Assembly: GCA_910583895.1 (NCBI GenBank)
Contig: CAJTYJ010000058.1
Location: forward strand, 1-19,691
From: an uncultured Lachnospiraceae bacterium
GTDB taxonomy: Bacteria > Bacillota > Clostridia > Lachnospirales > Lachnospiraceae
Length of the DNA: 19,691 nt
Reading direction: 5' to 3'
Below, one piece after another: positions 1-7,048 of this stretch. Every line of letters begins with the position of its first letter. Positions within the stretch are counted from its first letter, which is position 1. Under the pieces are notes generated by a model, which was given only the letters and a program-made list of their open reading frames with translations, ran no database searches and was not told where the DNA came from. The translations under genes were made by a program, and so were the position numbers.

Positions 1-786
1 TTGCCCCATATCAGATGGTTCGAATTTACCTATTTTCAATTCTATTGCCACTAAGCATCTTAATTTACGATGATATAACAATAAATCTATAAAAAATTCA
101 TCGCCACCAACTACTATTTTATATTGATTCCCAATAAATGCAAACATACCTCCCATTTCTGATAAAAATTTTTGAATATGTTGTATTAATTCTTGTTCTA
201 ATTCACGTTCACTATGTTTCACCGACAATTCCATAAAGTCAAATGTATATTCATCTTTGACTGCTAATTTTGCTTGCTTTCTATATTCTTCCGGTAACTG
301 TTTTTCAAAATTAGTTTGATTTAAAAGAAATTTCTCGTAAGATTTTATTGATATATTATGTACCAACACTTCTTTTGTCCAACCATACTTTCGTGTCATC
401 TTAAAATAAAATTCTCTTTCCTGGCTATTTTTGCATTTTTCTAAAATCAGATATATTTTTGTCCAACTTATTTCTGCCACTAAAGGTGGCACTTCTTTGT
501 TATCCTGAAATGTAATATAAAAATTTCTCATTCTCCATAAATTCCTTGCAGAAAAACCAGATTTCCCAAAAAATTCTTCCTGCAATTCTGCTGACAGTTC
601 TTCAACAATAGCTTTACCCCAGCCATATTCATTTTGCCTCACACAAATCTCTCTGCCTATGTCCCAATATAAACAAATCAAATTATAATTAACAAATTTC
701 AAAGACTCATACTGGGCATCTTTAATTTTTTGAATTATATCAGAAACAAACTTCCTAAATTCTTGTGTTGTAACAATATTCTTCAT
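1..786 (-). CDS. DUF1016/YhcG-type PD-(D/E)XK nuclease, 5' part only (C-terminus beyond window)
   Basis: The frame is open from the ATG at 786 to the window edge: 262 residues without a stop. The N-terminal domain shows the family pattern YWDIGREI (about 40-47), GWGKAIVEELS (56-66) and FSARNLWRMRNFY (78-90). The C-terminal part holds a PD-(D/E)XK core: Asp234 in FFIDLLLYH, then Glu249 and Lys251 in VAIELKIG, followed by FEPSDMGQ where the sequence is cut. The family is usually roughly 330-380 residues, so perhaps 70-110 are missing. A GGAGAGG ribosome binding site precedes the ATG by about 7 bases; an in-frame ATG at 831 has a weaker site. Known members are predicted nucleases often found near restriction-modification and other defence genes; the substrate is unproven. 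Base composition is far more AT-rich than the genes to the right, which suggests transfer. Confidence 0.88.
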   Translation of the reverse strand, partial: MKNIVTTQEFRKFVSDIIQKIKDAQYESLKFVNYNLICLYWDIGREICVRQNEYGWGKAIVEELSAELQEEFFGKSGFSARNLWRMRNFYITFQDNKEVPPLVAEISWTKIYLILEKCKNSQEREFYFKMTRKYGWTKEVLVHNISIKSYEKFLLNQTNFEKQLPEEYRKQAKLAVKDEYTFDFMELSVKHSERELEQELIQHIQKFLSEMGGMFAFIGNQYKIVVGGDEFFIDLLLYHRKLRCLVAIELKIGKFEPSDMGQ

Positions 787-970
787 AGTACATCCTCTCC
801 AATTCTGCCACCACCGGTGGCATAATTTCATCTATCTTTCTCAAATTAGTAAACCATCATAATCTGCCGACAATATATTGTAAAATTTCGTATTCCAATA
901 ATTCTATTTCAGTTGATATTCTAACCACTTACACCAACAATTTTATAAATATCGTCAAACTATTAAAATA

Positions 971-999
971 AGTATAACATTCTAATCTTTTTCATACAA
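971..999 (-). promoter_or_regulatory. candidate sigma-A promoter for the DUF1016 gene
   Basis: On the minus strand TTGTAT (994-999) and TATACT (971-976) are 17 bases apart. It would give a leader of about 175 bases before the ATG at 786. In AT-rich DNA such matches arise by chance, so this is only a candidate. The rest of 787-1073 is AT-rich and shows no convincing gene. Confidence 0.4.
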
Positions 1000-1073
1000 C
1001 GCATAATAAACTCTTTATTCGACACTATATACTATAAAATAGCATACACTTTATCCCAAAATCCCCCTCATTT

Positions 1074-2765
1074 CTACCCCGGCAGACTATTTTCGACACA
1101 CAGCGCCCCATACCCCACCTGATTATTCGGGTATTCCATGATCCCCGGCAGCGCCCTCGCCCCTCTCTGCAGATATGCCTTTACCTTCTCCCCATACAAA
1201 AAGGGATCCTCCCCATCCACGATGCCGTATTGCATAAGCAGCGCCGCGGCGCCGGTGACAAAAGGAGTGGCGAAGGAAGTTCCAGTCTGTCTTATATAGC
1301 GGCCGTCCGGAGCTGCAGTCTCAATATTAACGCCTGGCGCAACCAGGGATGGCTTCTGCACTCCGTTCGCTTCCCCGCCCCGACCGGAAAAATCTGCGTA
1401 GGCATCTGTGGATGTGTTGTATGCCCCCACTGTAATGGCATTGGAAGCAGTAGAGGGGATTGTCAGCGTACTGCTCTCCTTTGGCCGAAGAAATCTGGTG
1501 GCATTTCCGATGGATGCGCTGCTGGGAAACCACATCTGATAACTGCCGTCCACGATCTTCCCGGGCACCAGATGTATATTCCATACCCCGGAATCAATAT
1601 AATCCCGCACCGGAAGAAAATCCACATAGATCTCCTGTTCCACACTGTAGGGACTTGGCTCTCCATAGTAGATCAGAAGCTCTGTCTCCCCCGCCCGATA
1701 TCTCTGTACAGCCGGACGTTCATAAAAAGGGCCCAGCACCGTGCCATTGGGATGTACAATAAAAATATCAAACGTGTCCACATAGTTTTTCCAGATCTGC
1801 ACACTTAGGGTTGGTTCAAAAGAACCGACGGAAAATTCCACATTCTGGACCATGCCGGTCGTCAGCTTTCCCTCCGCATGCCCGGCCGAAGCACCCTCGT
1901 TGCCGCTTCCGATGCAGAAGACCGACTTCCACAGATTGCTGATATCATCAATGTAAGTTTCCAGAAGACTTCCACCCGTATGGGAGCCATAGGTATTGCC
2001 AAAGCTGATATTAATCGCCACCGGCATTCGGTATTCCAGTGCCTTTTCTATCACATAATTGATTCCCAGCATCAGTTCTGTGGTCCGGGGAAAACTGTCT
2101 GCCCTTGGGTTTCCAAGCTTCACCACAAGAATCTCGCTTTCATAAGCCACTCCCCGATTGCCGGCAGCAATCGCCAGAACACCAGTGCCATGTCCGCTGA
2201 TATCCTGGCTCAGCGGCAGCGTATCTTCCTGTTCCAATGCCGCATCCAGCTGCTCCTTCGTATATTCTGCACCGGTATGATACCCTGCCGGCGGATTTCC
2301 ATTTGCGCTCTGATCCCAGAAAGCACGGATTCTGCTGGTACCATCGGGATTTCGAAATTCCGGATGCCGGTAGTCTGCTCCGGAATCCAGCACCGCCACA
2401 AGCACCCCTTTTCCGGTCAACCCTAAGGGCGGTCTTTGGACCGGAGTCATGCAGGAAGCCCGTTTTCCTTCTGCCCGCGCGAAAAATAGTCGCTTAGGCT
2501 TCTCAATGTACTCAATCTCCGGAATTTCTGCCAGCCACGCAACCAGTGATTCTGGCACCACCAAAACCGCATATTCATTCAACAGTTTTGTTACCTGAAT
2601 GTTTTCTGAAGCAAGTTTCTGAAGATCTCCCGTGTATTTTACAATCAAATCCCAGGTCTTCTCTTCCTGATTGTAGCCGGTATTCAGCACTACCGATTTC
2701 TTTCGTTCCTCTTCCGTTGCCTCCAATGCCAGGTTCAGCTGATTCTCAATCTTCTGGTCATTCAT
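1074..2765 (-). CDS. S8 family serine peptidase, Csp-like (germination protease type)
   Basis: A 563-residue subtilase. The N-terminal ~105 residues (MNDQKIENQLNLALE...) resemble the Csp prodomain. The catalytic triad is intact: Asp127 in VAVLDSGAD, His192 in GHGTGV, Ser497 in GTSFATP, with oxyanion Asn289 in GSGNEG. An insert of about 130 residues (about 305-435) between Asn289 and the Ser region matches the position of the jelly-roll domain known in CspB. Length fits clostridial CspB (about 565). Csp proteases activate the cortex hydrolase SleC during spore germination, but many Lachnospiraceae carry several related S8 peptidases with untested roles, and no sleC is in the window. The ATG at 2765 was chosen because AGGGG lies 7 bases upstream and family length fits. 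The frame extends to a TTG at 2894, but that would overlap the divergent promoter. No signal peptide is seen. Confidence 0.88.
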   Translation of the reverse strand: MNDQKIENQLNLALEATEEERKKSVVLNTGYNQEEKTWDLIVKYTGDLQKLASENIQVTKLLNEYAVLVVPESLVAWLAEIPEIEYIEKPKRLFFARAEGKRASCMTPVQRPPLGLTGKGVLVAVLDSGADYRHPEFRNPDGTSRIRAFWDQSANGNPPAGYHTGAEYTKEQLDAALEQEDTLPLSQDISGHGTGVLAIAAGNRGVAYESEILVVKLGNPRADSFPRTTELMLGINYVIEKALEYRMPVAINISFGNTYGSHTGGSLLETYIDDISNLWKSVFCIGSGNEGASAGHAEGKLTTGMVQNVEFSVGSFEPTLSVQIWKNYVDTFDIFIVHPNGTVLGPFYERPAVQRYRAGETELLIYYGEPSPYSVEQEIYVDFLPVRDYIDSGVWNIHLVPGKIVDGSYQMWFPSSASIGNATRFLRPKESSTLTIPSTASNAITVGAYNTSTDAYADFSGRGGEANGVQKPSLVAPGVNIETAAPDGRYIRQTGTSFATPFVTGAAALLMQYGIVDGEDPFLYGEKVKAYLQRGARALPGIMEYPNNQVGYGALCVENSLPG

Positions 2766-2887
2766 CCGCCCGCCCCTGTTCCTGATTTTGTTTCTTCCAT
2801 AGATTATGCCGCTGACCGCCCTTTGGAACTCCTTTGTCTGATCGACCAGCGCCGCAAAGCTTAGCAAAAGCTTAACCCCCTGTATGA

Positions 2888-2916
2888 TTGACAAATACCG
2901 TAAATTCCCCTATGAT
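2888..2916 (+). promoter_or_regulatory. sigma-A promoter of the DUF1538/PII-like operon
   Basis: TTGACA (2888-2893) and TATGAT (2911-2916) are separated by exactly 17 bases. Transcription would start near 2923, giving a leader of about 28 bases before the TTG start at 2951. Confidence 0.75.
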
Positions 2917-2950
2917 TATTTTAGTTTACATAACAGAAAGGTAATACAGA

Positions 2951-4468
2951 TTGAGAAAGCAGCTGAAAGAAAAGATTTTTGAATCCCTGGCCTCCGTCCT
3001 TCCCATCACGGCCATTGTACTCGTTTTAAGCATCACCATTGCACCTGTGGCGGCAGGCACGCTGGTCCTTTTTCTGTTCGGTGCCCTGCTTCTGATCTTC
3101 GGCATGGGAATCTTTACCCTGGGCGCAGATCTGGCCATGACGCCTTTGGGAGAAGGCATGGGTATCGAGATGAGCAAATCCAGAAAAGCCATATACCCGG
3201 TACTGATCAGTTTTCTTTTCGGAGTCATCATCACCATGGCCGAGCCGGATCTTCAGGTGCTGGCACAGCAGGTTCCAGCCATTCCCAATATGGTTATCGT
3301 TCTGTCTGTAGCCGGAGGAGTGGGCGTCTTTATGATGCTCGCCATCGCCCGTATGTTTTTCAACATTCCCTTAAGCCTTCTGCTTTTTCTTTTTTATGGC
3401 ATGGTCTTCCTGCTGGCCGCTTTCACACCTGCCTCGTTTATTCCGGTCTCGTTTGATTCCGGTGGGGTAACCACTGGTCCGGTCACGGTTCCTTTTATCA
3501 TGTCTCTGGGCGTGGGACTATCTGCTCTTCGAAGCGACCGGCACTCCGGAGAAGACAGCTTCGGACTGGTGGCTCTTTGCAGTATTGGTCCCGTACTGGC
3601 TGTACTGACGCTTGGGATCTTCTATCAGCCTGATTCTGCTTCTTATGAGATGACACAGATCGCACAGATCACTACCACGGCTGACGCAGCCCAGGAATTT
3701 GTCGTGGCCTTTCCGGAATATCTGAAAGAAGTGGCAGCCGCCCTTTTGCCCATCGGAGGAATGCTTTTTCTCTTCCAGCTTTTCACCGGACGTTTTCGCA
3801 GCAGAAAGCTTCTGAAGATTACCGGAGGTTTGATTTACACCTACGCAGGGCTGGTTCTTTTTTTAACGGGGGTGAATGTAGGCTTTTTGCCCGTTGGACA
3901 ATTTCTTGGCGCCGTTATCGGAGGCAGGGAAAACAATTACCTGCTGATCCCCATCGGCATGTTGATGGGCTACTTTATCGTAGCTGCAGAACCTGCCGTC
4001 CATGTGCTGACCAGGCAGGTGGAAGAAGTATCGAATGGTTCCATCTCCGCCGGCTCCATGAAGGCCGGACTGTCGGTGGGTGTTGCCGTATCGGTGGGAA
4101 TTTCCATTCTCCGTATTCTCACCGGCATTCCGATTCTGTATTTTCTGGTTCCAGGCTACCTGCTTTCGCTTCTTCTGACTTTTTTTGTTCCGAAGATCTA
4201 TACCGGCATCGCCTTCGACTCCGGCGGTGTGGCCAGCGGCCCCATGACTGCCGCCTTCCTTCTGCCTTTTGCCATGGGAGCCTGTGAGGCAGCCGGAGGA
4301 AATATCCTGACCGATGCTTTCGGTGTAGTAGCCATGGTTGCCATGACACCTCTGATCACCATTCAGACGCTTGGCCTTGCCGGCGAACTGCGCAGACATG
4401 CAAGAAGCCGATATTTAAAAAATCAGTTCGAGCAGCTCGAAGATATCGTATTATATTTTGATGACTGA
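2951..4468 (+). CDS. DUF1538 integral membrane protein (putative transporter)
   Basis: 505 residues, strongly hydrophobic, with about 10-12 predicted membrane segments. It matches the DUF1538 family by motif: two copies of each signature occur about 250 residues apart. These are AEPDLQVLAQQV (97-108) and AEPAVHVLTRQV (346-357); FDSGGVTTGPVT (168-179) and FDSGGVASGPMT (422-433); DSFGLVAL (202-209) and DAFGVVAM (455-462). The protein is therefore a tandem duplication of a ~250-residue unit. The function of the family is unknown to me; the repeated architecture and conserved polar motifs inside membrane segments suggest a transporter, which is inference. The start is a TTG with AGAAAGG about 10 bases upstream; no better ATG is available. 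The next gene, 27 bases downstream, encodes a PII-like protein and probably controls or senses through this one. Confidence 0.85.
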   Translation: MRKQLKEKIFESLASVLPITAIVLVLSITIAPVAAGTLVLFLFGALLLIFGMGIFTLGADLAMTPLGEGMGIEMSKSRKAIYPVLISFLFGVIITMAEPDLQVLAQQVPAIPNMVIVLSVAGGVGVFMMLAIARMFFNIPLSLLLFLFYGMVFLLAAFTPASFIPVSFDSGGVTTGPVTVPFIMSLGVGLSALRSDRHSGEDSFGLVALCSIGPVLAVLTLGIFYQPDSASYEMTQIAQITTTADAAQEFVVAFPEYLKEVAAALLPIGGMLFLFQLFTGRFRSRKLLKITGGLIYTYAGLVLFLTGVNVGFLPVGQFLGAVIGGRENNYLLIPIGMLMGYFIVAAEPAVHVLTRQVEEVSNGSISAGSMKAGLSVGVAVSVGISILRILTGIPILYFLVPGYLLSLLLTFFVPKIYTGIAFDSGGVASGPMTAAFLLPFAMGACEAAGGNILTDAFGVVAMVAMTPLITIQTLGLAGELRRHARSRYLKNQFEQLEDIVLYFDD

Positions 4469-4495
4469 CAGGGAAAGCAGGTGAATACCTAATTT

Positions 4496-5233
4496 ATGGA
4501 AAGAAAAACCGAACGCCCAAAGCTTCTGGTCTCCATCGTGGAACGCCGCCGGGGCAAAGATCTGATCCGGCTATACGACCGGGAAGGAGTAACCTTTCAT
4601 TACCAGACCATCGGACGAGGCACTGCCACCTCCGAGATCATGGATATCCTGGGTCTGGAATCCCGGGACAAAGACGTCCTTTTCAGCTTTGCGTCTGAGT
4701 CCCTGATTCATCAGCTGGTATATCGGATGAACAACGAACTTCGGGGCAGCGTGGATACCAAAGGCATCTTTTTTGATCTGCCCCTGACTGGTATGAGCAA
4801 TATGATTGCTGCTGCTTTCAGCATTCCTCTTGGCGAAAACCGGAAGGAAACCTCCTCCCGGATCACCGATGCAATTCTGGAAAAAGCATTTCAGCAGGAA
4901 ACAGGAAAGGAAAAAACAGATATGTCCTCCGAAAACAAACACAGTCTGATTCTGGTCAGCGTTAACCAGGGCTATACAGAAAACGTGCTGGATACCGCCA
5001 GAGCACTGGGAGCCCGGGGCGGCACCATCCTGCGCGCCCGTTTCAGCGGTGCGAAGGCCCTGGAAAAGTATCACGGTCTCTCTCTTCAGACCGAGAAGGA
5101 AATCGTTATCATCATCGTTCCCAACGAACTGCGCAACCAGATCATGGATGCCGTCAATGAAAACCACGGACTTCGGACCGAGGCACAGGCTGTCGTCTGC
5201 AGCATGAAAGTGGATCATTTTGCCCCCATCTGA
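4496..5233 (+). CDS. tandem PII-like regulatory protein (P-II family nitrogen regulator-like)
   Basis: 245 soluble residues made of two PII-like halves. The first (about 9-110) reads KLLVSIVERRRGKDLIRLY ... TIGRGTATSEIMDILGL and ends in GIFFDLPLTGMS. The second (about 149-240) reads SLILVSVNQGYTENVLDTARALGARGGTILRAR ... KEIVIIIVPNELRNQIMDAV and ends in AVVCSMKVDHF. These follow the beta-alpha-beta ferredoxin-like PII pattern. PII proteins sense ATP/ADP and 2-oxoglutarate and bind membrane or enzyme partners. The canonical T-loop tyrosine segment is not recognisable here, so the ligand is uncertain. It is the second gene of an operon with the DUF1538 membrane protein, which suggests it gates that protein as GlnK gates AmtB (inference). 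The ribosome binding site is weak (AGCAGGTG, about 14 bases away). The gene converges on the SASP gene with 19 bases between stops. Confidence 0.78.
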   Translation: MERKTERPKLLVSIVERRRGKDLIRLYDREGVTFHYQTIGRGTATSEIMDILGLESRDKDVLFSFASESLIHQLVYRMNNELRGSVDTKGIFFDLPLTGMSNMIAAAFSIPLGENRKETSSRITDAILEKAFQQETGKEKTDMSSENKHSLILVSVNQGYTENVLDTARALGARGGTILRARFSGAKALEKYHGLSLQTEKEIVIIIVPNELRNQIMDAVNENHGLRTEAQAVVCSMKVDHFAPI

Positions 5234-5252
5234 TCTGCAGAAAATCCTGCAG

Positions 5253-5447
5253 TCAGCCCTGATTTTTCTCCAGCGCTTTTCTTCTCCTGCTGATCATCCC
5301 TCCGATCCGCCCGGTCTCCCGTGAGGAGAGGGCCTTCCAGCCTCCCTCCCTCACTTTATCCAGGAGTCCCAATTCTTCAGCGATTTCATACTTCAGCCGG
5401 TCATGGGGCTCCAATTTTTCAAAATCCAGATTTTTATTTTCTTCCAT
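5253..5447 (-). CDS. alpha/beta-type small acid-soluble spore protein
   Basis: 64 residues. The two family signatures are present: LKYEIAEELGL (18-28), containing the KYE-IA site where the germination protease GPR cleaves, and WKALSSRETGRIGGMISRR (37-55), matching the LSxxExGxxGG helix region. Such proteins coat and protect DNA in the spore and are degraded on germination. The ATG at 5447 was chosen: AAAGGAG lies about 12 bases upstream and the protein then has normal family length. An upstream in-frame ATG at 5489 would add 14 atypical residues and swallow the ribosome binding site. It is shorter and more charged than the major SASPs, so it may be a minor or divergent family member. Confidence 0.85.
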   Translation of the reverse strand: MEENKNLDFEKLEPHDRLKYEIAEELGLLDKVREGGWKALSSRETGRIGGMISRRRKALEKNQG

Positions 5448-5477
5448 TGTTTTCTTACACTCCTTTTCTTTTATTCG

Positions 5478-5506
5478 GAGTATAACCACTTTTGTACGCC
5501 TTATAC
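5478..5506 (-). promoter_or_regulatory. candidate forespore (sigma-G-like) promoter of the SASP gene
   Basis: On the minus strand GTATA (5502-5506) fits the sigma-G/F -35 pattern GHATR, and 17 bases later TATACTC (5478-5484) partly fits the -10 pattern CATWHTA (5 of 7). A closely similar arrangement precedes the pdaA-like gene. The match is weak on its own; gene function supports it. Confidence 0.35.
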
Positions 5507-5607
5507 CTTTCCTTTCACATCTGTATCCATAATTTCATCAAAAGGATGGTCGAAAACAATTCCCCCTGCCTGTGTACACCGAAGCGTTCTGCGGACGAAT
5601 GCATTTT

Positions 5608-5991
5608 TTATGACACGGAAACTCCTGATTTTTCAGATAGAAATTTCAGCCACTTATCCCGTTTCATCATGGAGATCCGATCACTGACCATCATTTTTGA
5701 TTCCGGATGTTCATAGGTGATTTCTATTCCAATCGGAAGCAGGCTCTGGGAACATCTGCCAAGGCCCCGGATCCGGTCATAAGGAATGATCAGATTGTCT
5801 TCCAAAAGCCCGGTAAAAACAATCAGGCGACGCCCTGTAAAGTATGCCCATCCCTGCTTCCAGCTTCCAAATTTCCCGATCAGACGCTCTACATAACTGG
5901 CCTGAAAAAAGTCAATCAGCGTATCTCCCTTCTCCATCACCCCAAGCTCCAAAAGCTTATCCTGCTGTTTTGCGATTTTACTTTCTCTCAT
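5608..5991 (-). CDS. small PH/GRAM-like domain protein, function unknown
   Basis: 127 residues, soluble, no signal peptide. The central segment WKQGWAYFTGRRLIVFTG (44-61) followed by LIIPYDRIRGLG (67-78) and ITYEHPES (91-98) is the beta-strand pattern of GRAM/bacterial PH-like folds: an aromatic strand, a 'tRRLIvf' strand and an 'IPydrIrgl' strand. It ends with a short helix, MMKRDKWLKFLSEKSG (108-123). I do not know its role; PH/GRAM-like proteins bind lipids or act as assembly domains. The ATG at 5991 was chosen because GGAGAGGAG lies about 8 bases upstream. An in-frame ATG at 6033 would add 14 acidic residues and include that site, though it also has AAAGGTG close upstream. It is divergent from hsp20. 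Confidence 0.65.
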   Translation of the reverse strand: MRESKIAKQQDKLLELGVMEKGDTLIDFFQASYVERLIGKFGSWKQGWAYFTGRRLIVFTGLLEDNLIIPYDRIRGLGRCSQSLLPIGIEITYEHPESKMMVSDRISMMKRDKWLKFLSEKSGVSVS

Positions 5992-6130
5992 TTTCTGCCA
6001 CTCCTCTCCTTCATCATCTGACAAAAACAGCATATCACCTTTGAACCGTAATCACAATATTTTTCATTCACTTTCCCTAACATCATGCAGCTCCCTCTCC
6101 AAAGAGAGTTCACATTTTTTTCACAAAAAA

Positions 6131-6157
6131 TCAGCACTCACCTCTTGACATTGCTAA
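6131..6157 (+). promoter_or_regulatory. CIRCE-like operator (HrcA site) upstream of hsp20
   Basis: The half-sites TCAGCACTC (6131-6139) and CATTGCTAA (6149-6157) are separated by exactly nine bases. The CIRCE consensus is TTAGCACTC, nine bases, GAGTGCTAA, so 15 of 18 positions match. The site overlaps the -35 box, the expected place for repression by the heat-shock repressor HrcA. The right half is degenerate in two positions, so binding may be weak. Confidence 0.6.
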
Positions 6158-6173
6158 TATTTTGTTATATAAC
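6145..6173 (+). promoter_or_regulatory. sigma-A promoter of hsp20
   Basis: TTGACA (6145-6150) and TATAAC (6168-6173) are 17 bases apart. The -10 lies inside an inverted repeat, TGTTATAT (6163-6170) and ATATAACA (6176-6183), which could be a second operator or simply AT-rich sequence. Transcription would start near 6180. Confidence 0.75.
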
Positions 6174-6196
6174 ATATATAACAAATAAAACAATAT

Positions 6197-6217
6197 CGGA
6201 TTTCAAAAAGAAATCCG
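6197..6217 (+). other. hairpin in the hsp20 5' leader
   Basis: CGGATTTC (6197-6204) and GAAATCCG (6210-6217) form a perfect 8-bp stem with an AAAAA loop. It ends nine bases before the AAGGAGG ribosome binding site at 6227-6233. It could stabilise the transcript or tune translation with temperature; it does not itself mask the ribosome binding site. Confidence 0.55.
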
Positions 6218-6241
6218 CCCAATATGAAGGAGGTATCATTT

Positions 6242-6673
6242 ATGTTATTAACGGATATTTTTGGAAGAAATTTTATGGATGACTTTTTTGGAGGCTTTCC
6301 AAACGCTTCTTTCTATCGTCTTGGCAGCATTCCGGCGATGAAAGCAGATGTGCAGGAACTTGGCAGCGCCTATCAGATTGACCTGGATCTGCCGGGCTTC
6401 CAGAAGGAAGACCTGCACGCGGAGTTAAAAGATGGTTATCTTACTATCAAAGCAACCCGCCAAAACAACGAAGAGGAAAAGGATGCTAAGGGCAGATACA
6501 TCCGTCAGGAGCGGTACACCGGACACTATCAGAGAAGTTTCTATGTGGGTGAGGAGGTAACTCAGGAAGATGTGCATGCAGCCTTTGAAAACGGCGTCCT
6601 GAAGCTGACCATACCCAAGAAAGAACCCCAGCCGAAGATCAGCGAGAGCAAATCCATTCTGATTGAGGGCTGA
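6242..6673 (+). CDS. Hsp20/alpha-crystallin family small heat shock protein
   Basis: 143 residues. It is an ATP-independent holdase chaperone that binds unfolding proteins in the cytoplasm as oligomers. The alpha-crystallin domain spans about 34-127: it opens with MKADVQELGSAYQIDLDLPG, contains RYIRQERYTGHYQRSFYV and closes with the conserved AFENGVLKLTIPK (114-126). The C-terminal IxI motif that docks in neighbouring subunits is present as Ile139-Leu140-Ile141. The ATG at 6242 was chosen: AAGGAGG lies about 8 bases upstream, whereas an in-frame ATG at 6224 would precede this ribosome binding site. The gene is monocistronic, with its own promoter, a CIRCE-like operator and a strong hairpin after the stop. 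Confidence 0.95.
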   Translation: MLLTDIFGRNFMDDFFGGFPNASFYRLGSIPAMKADVQELGSAYQIDLDLPGFQKEDLHAELKDGYLTIKATRQNNEEEKDAKGRYIRQERYTGHYQRSFYVGEEVTQEDVHAAFENGVLKLTIPKKEPQPKISESKSILIEG

Positions 6674-6704
6674 TTTTCATAAAATACTTGCTTCTCCTTT
6701 ACTC

Positions 6705-6786
6705 AAAGGCTGCCGCAAAATGTGGTCCTGTCTGTTATTCAGCAGTGCTGTATGAACAGATAGCGCTACATTTTGCGGCAGCCTTT
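6705..6786 (+). terminator. long hairpin terminator after hsp20
   Basis: A perfect 19-bp inverted repeat (6705-6723 with 6768-6786; it contains GGCTGCCGCAAAATG) encloses a further partly paired insert (TCTGTT 6731-6736 with AACAGA 6755-6760, CAGCA/TGCTG inside). The right arm runs into TTTTTGG. It can terminate in both directions. The long stem and folded insert are more than a simple terminator needs, so it may also be a dispersed hairpin repeat. Confidence 0.7.
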
Positions 6787-6980
6787 TTGGTTTTTATGTG
6801 ACCGTTTTTTTACCGCTGTTGATTGTTTGTGAAGATGCAATAGATTCATTCTTTGTTTTTCTTCTACACAGCAAACGCTTGAAGGAACCATTTGTTCACA
6901 ACAATTTCTGAGCGCTTTTATTTTCTTAAAATAATCGTTTCTTTTTTCCCGTGTCTGCCGTATTTCCTGCATTCGTTTGA

Positions 6981-7009
6981 TTGACTTTGACGGCATCTGA
7001 TTATATAAT
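6981..7009 (+). promoter_or_regulatory. sigma-A promoter of the pfkB-family kinase gene
   Basis: TTGACT (6981-6986) and a perfect TATAAT (7004-7009) are 17 bases apart. The leader is about 30 bases to the ATG at 7049, with AAAGGGG as ribosome binding site. The stretch 6787-6980 before it shows nothing convincing; an 83-codon minus-strand frame there is judged spurious. Confidence 0.8.
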
Positions 7010-7048
7010 AGGCTCATTTAAAAGCAGAAACAGAAAGGGGCAAAACAC

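Noticed and set aside
2766..2894. N-terminal extension of the Csp-like protease to a TTG
   Set aside because: It overlaps the divergent promoter at 2888-2916, the ribosome binding site is poorly spaced, and the extra 43 residues are not typical of the family.
6766..7017. 83-codon minus-strand reading frame between hsp20 and the kinase gene
   Set aside because: It starts inside the consensus kinase promoter and ends inside the hsp20 terminator stem, has no ribosome binding site, and matches no family.
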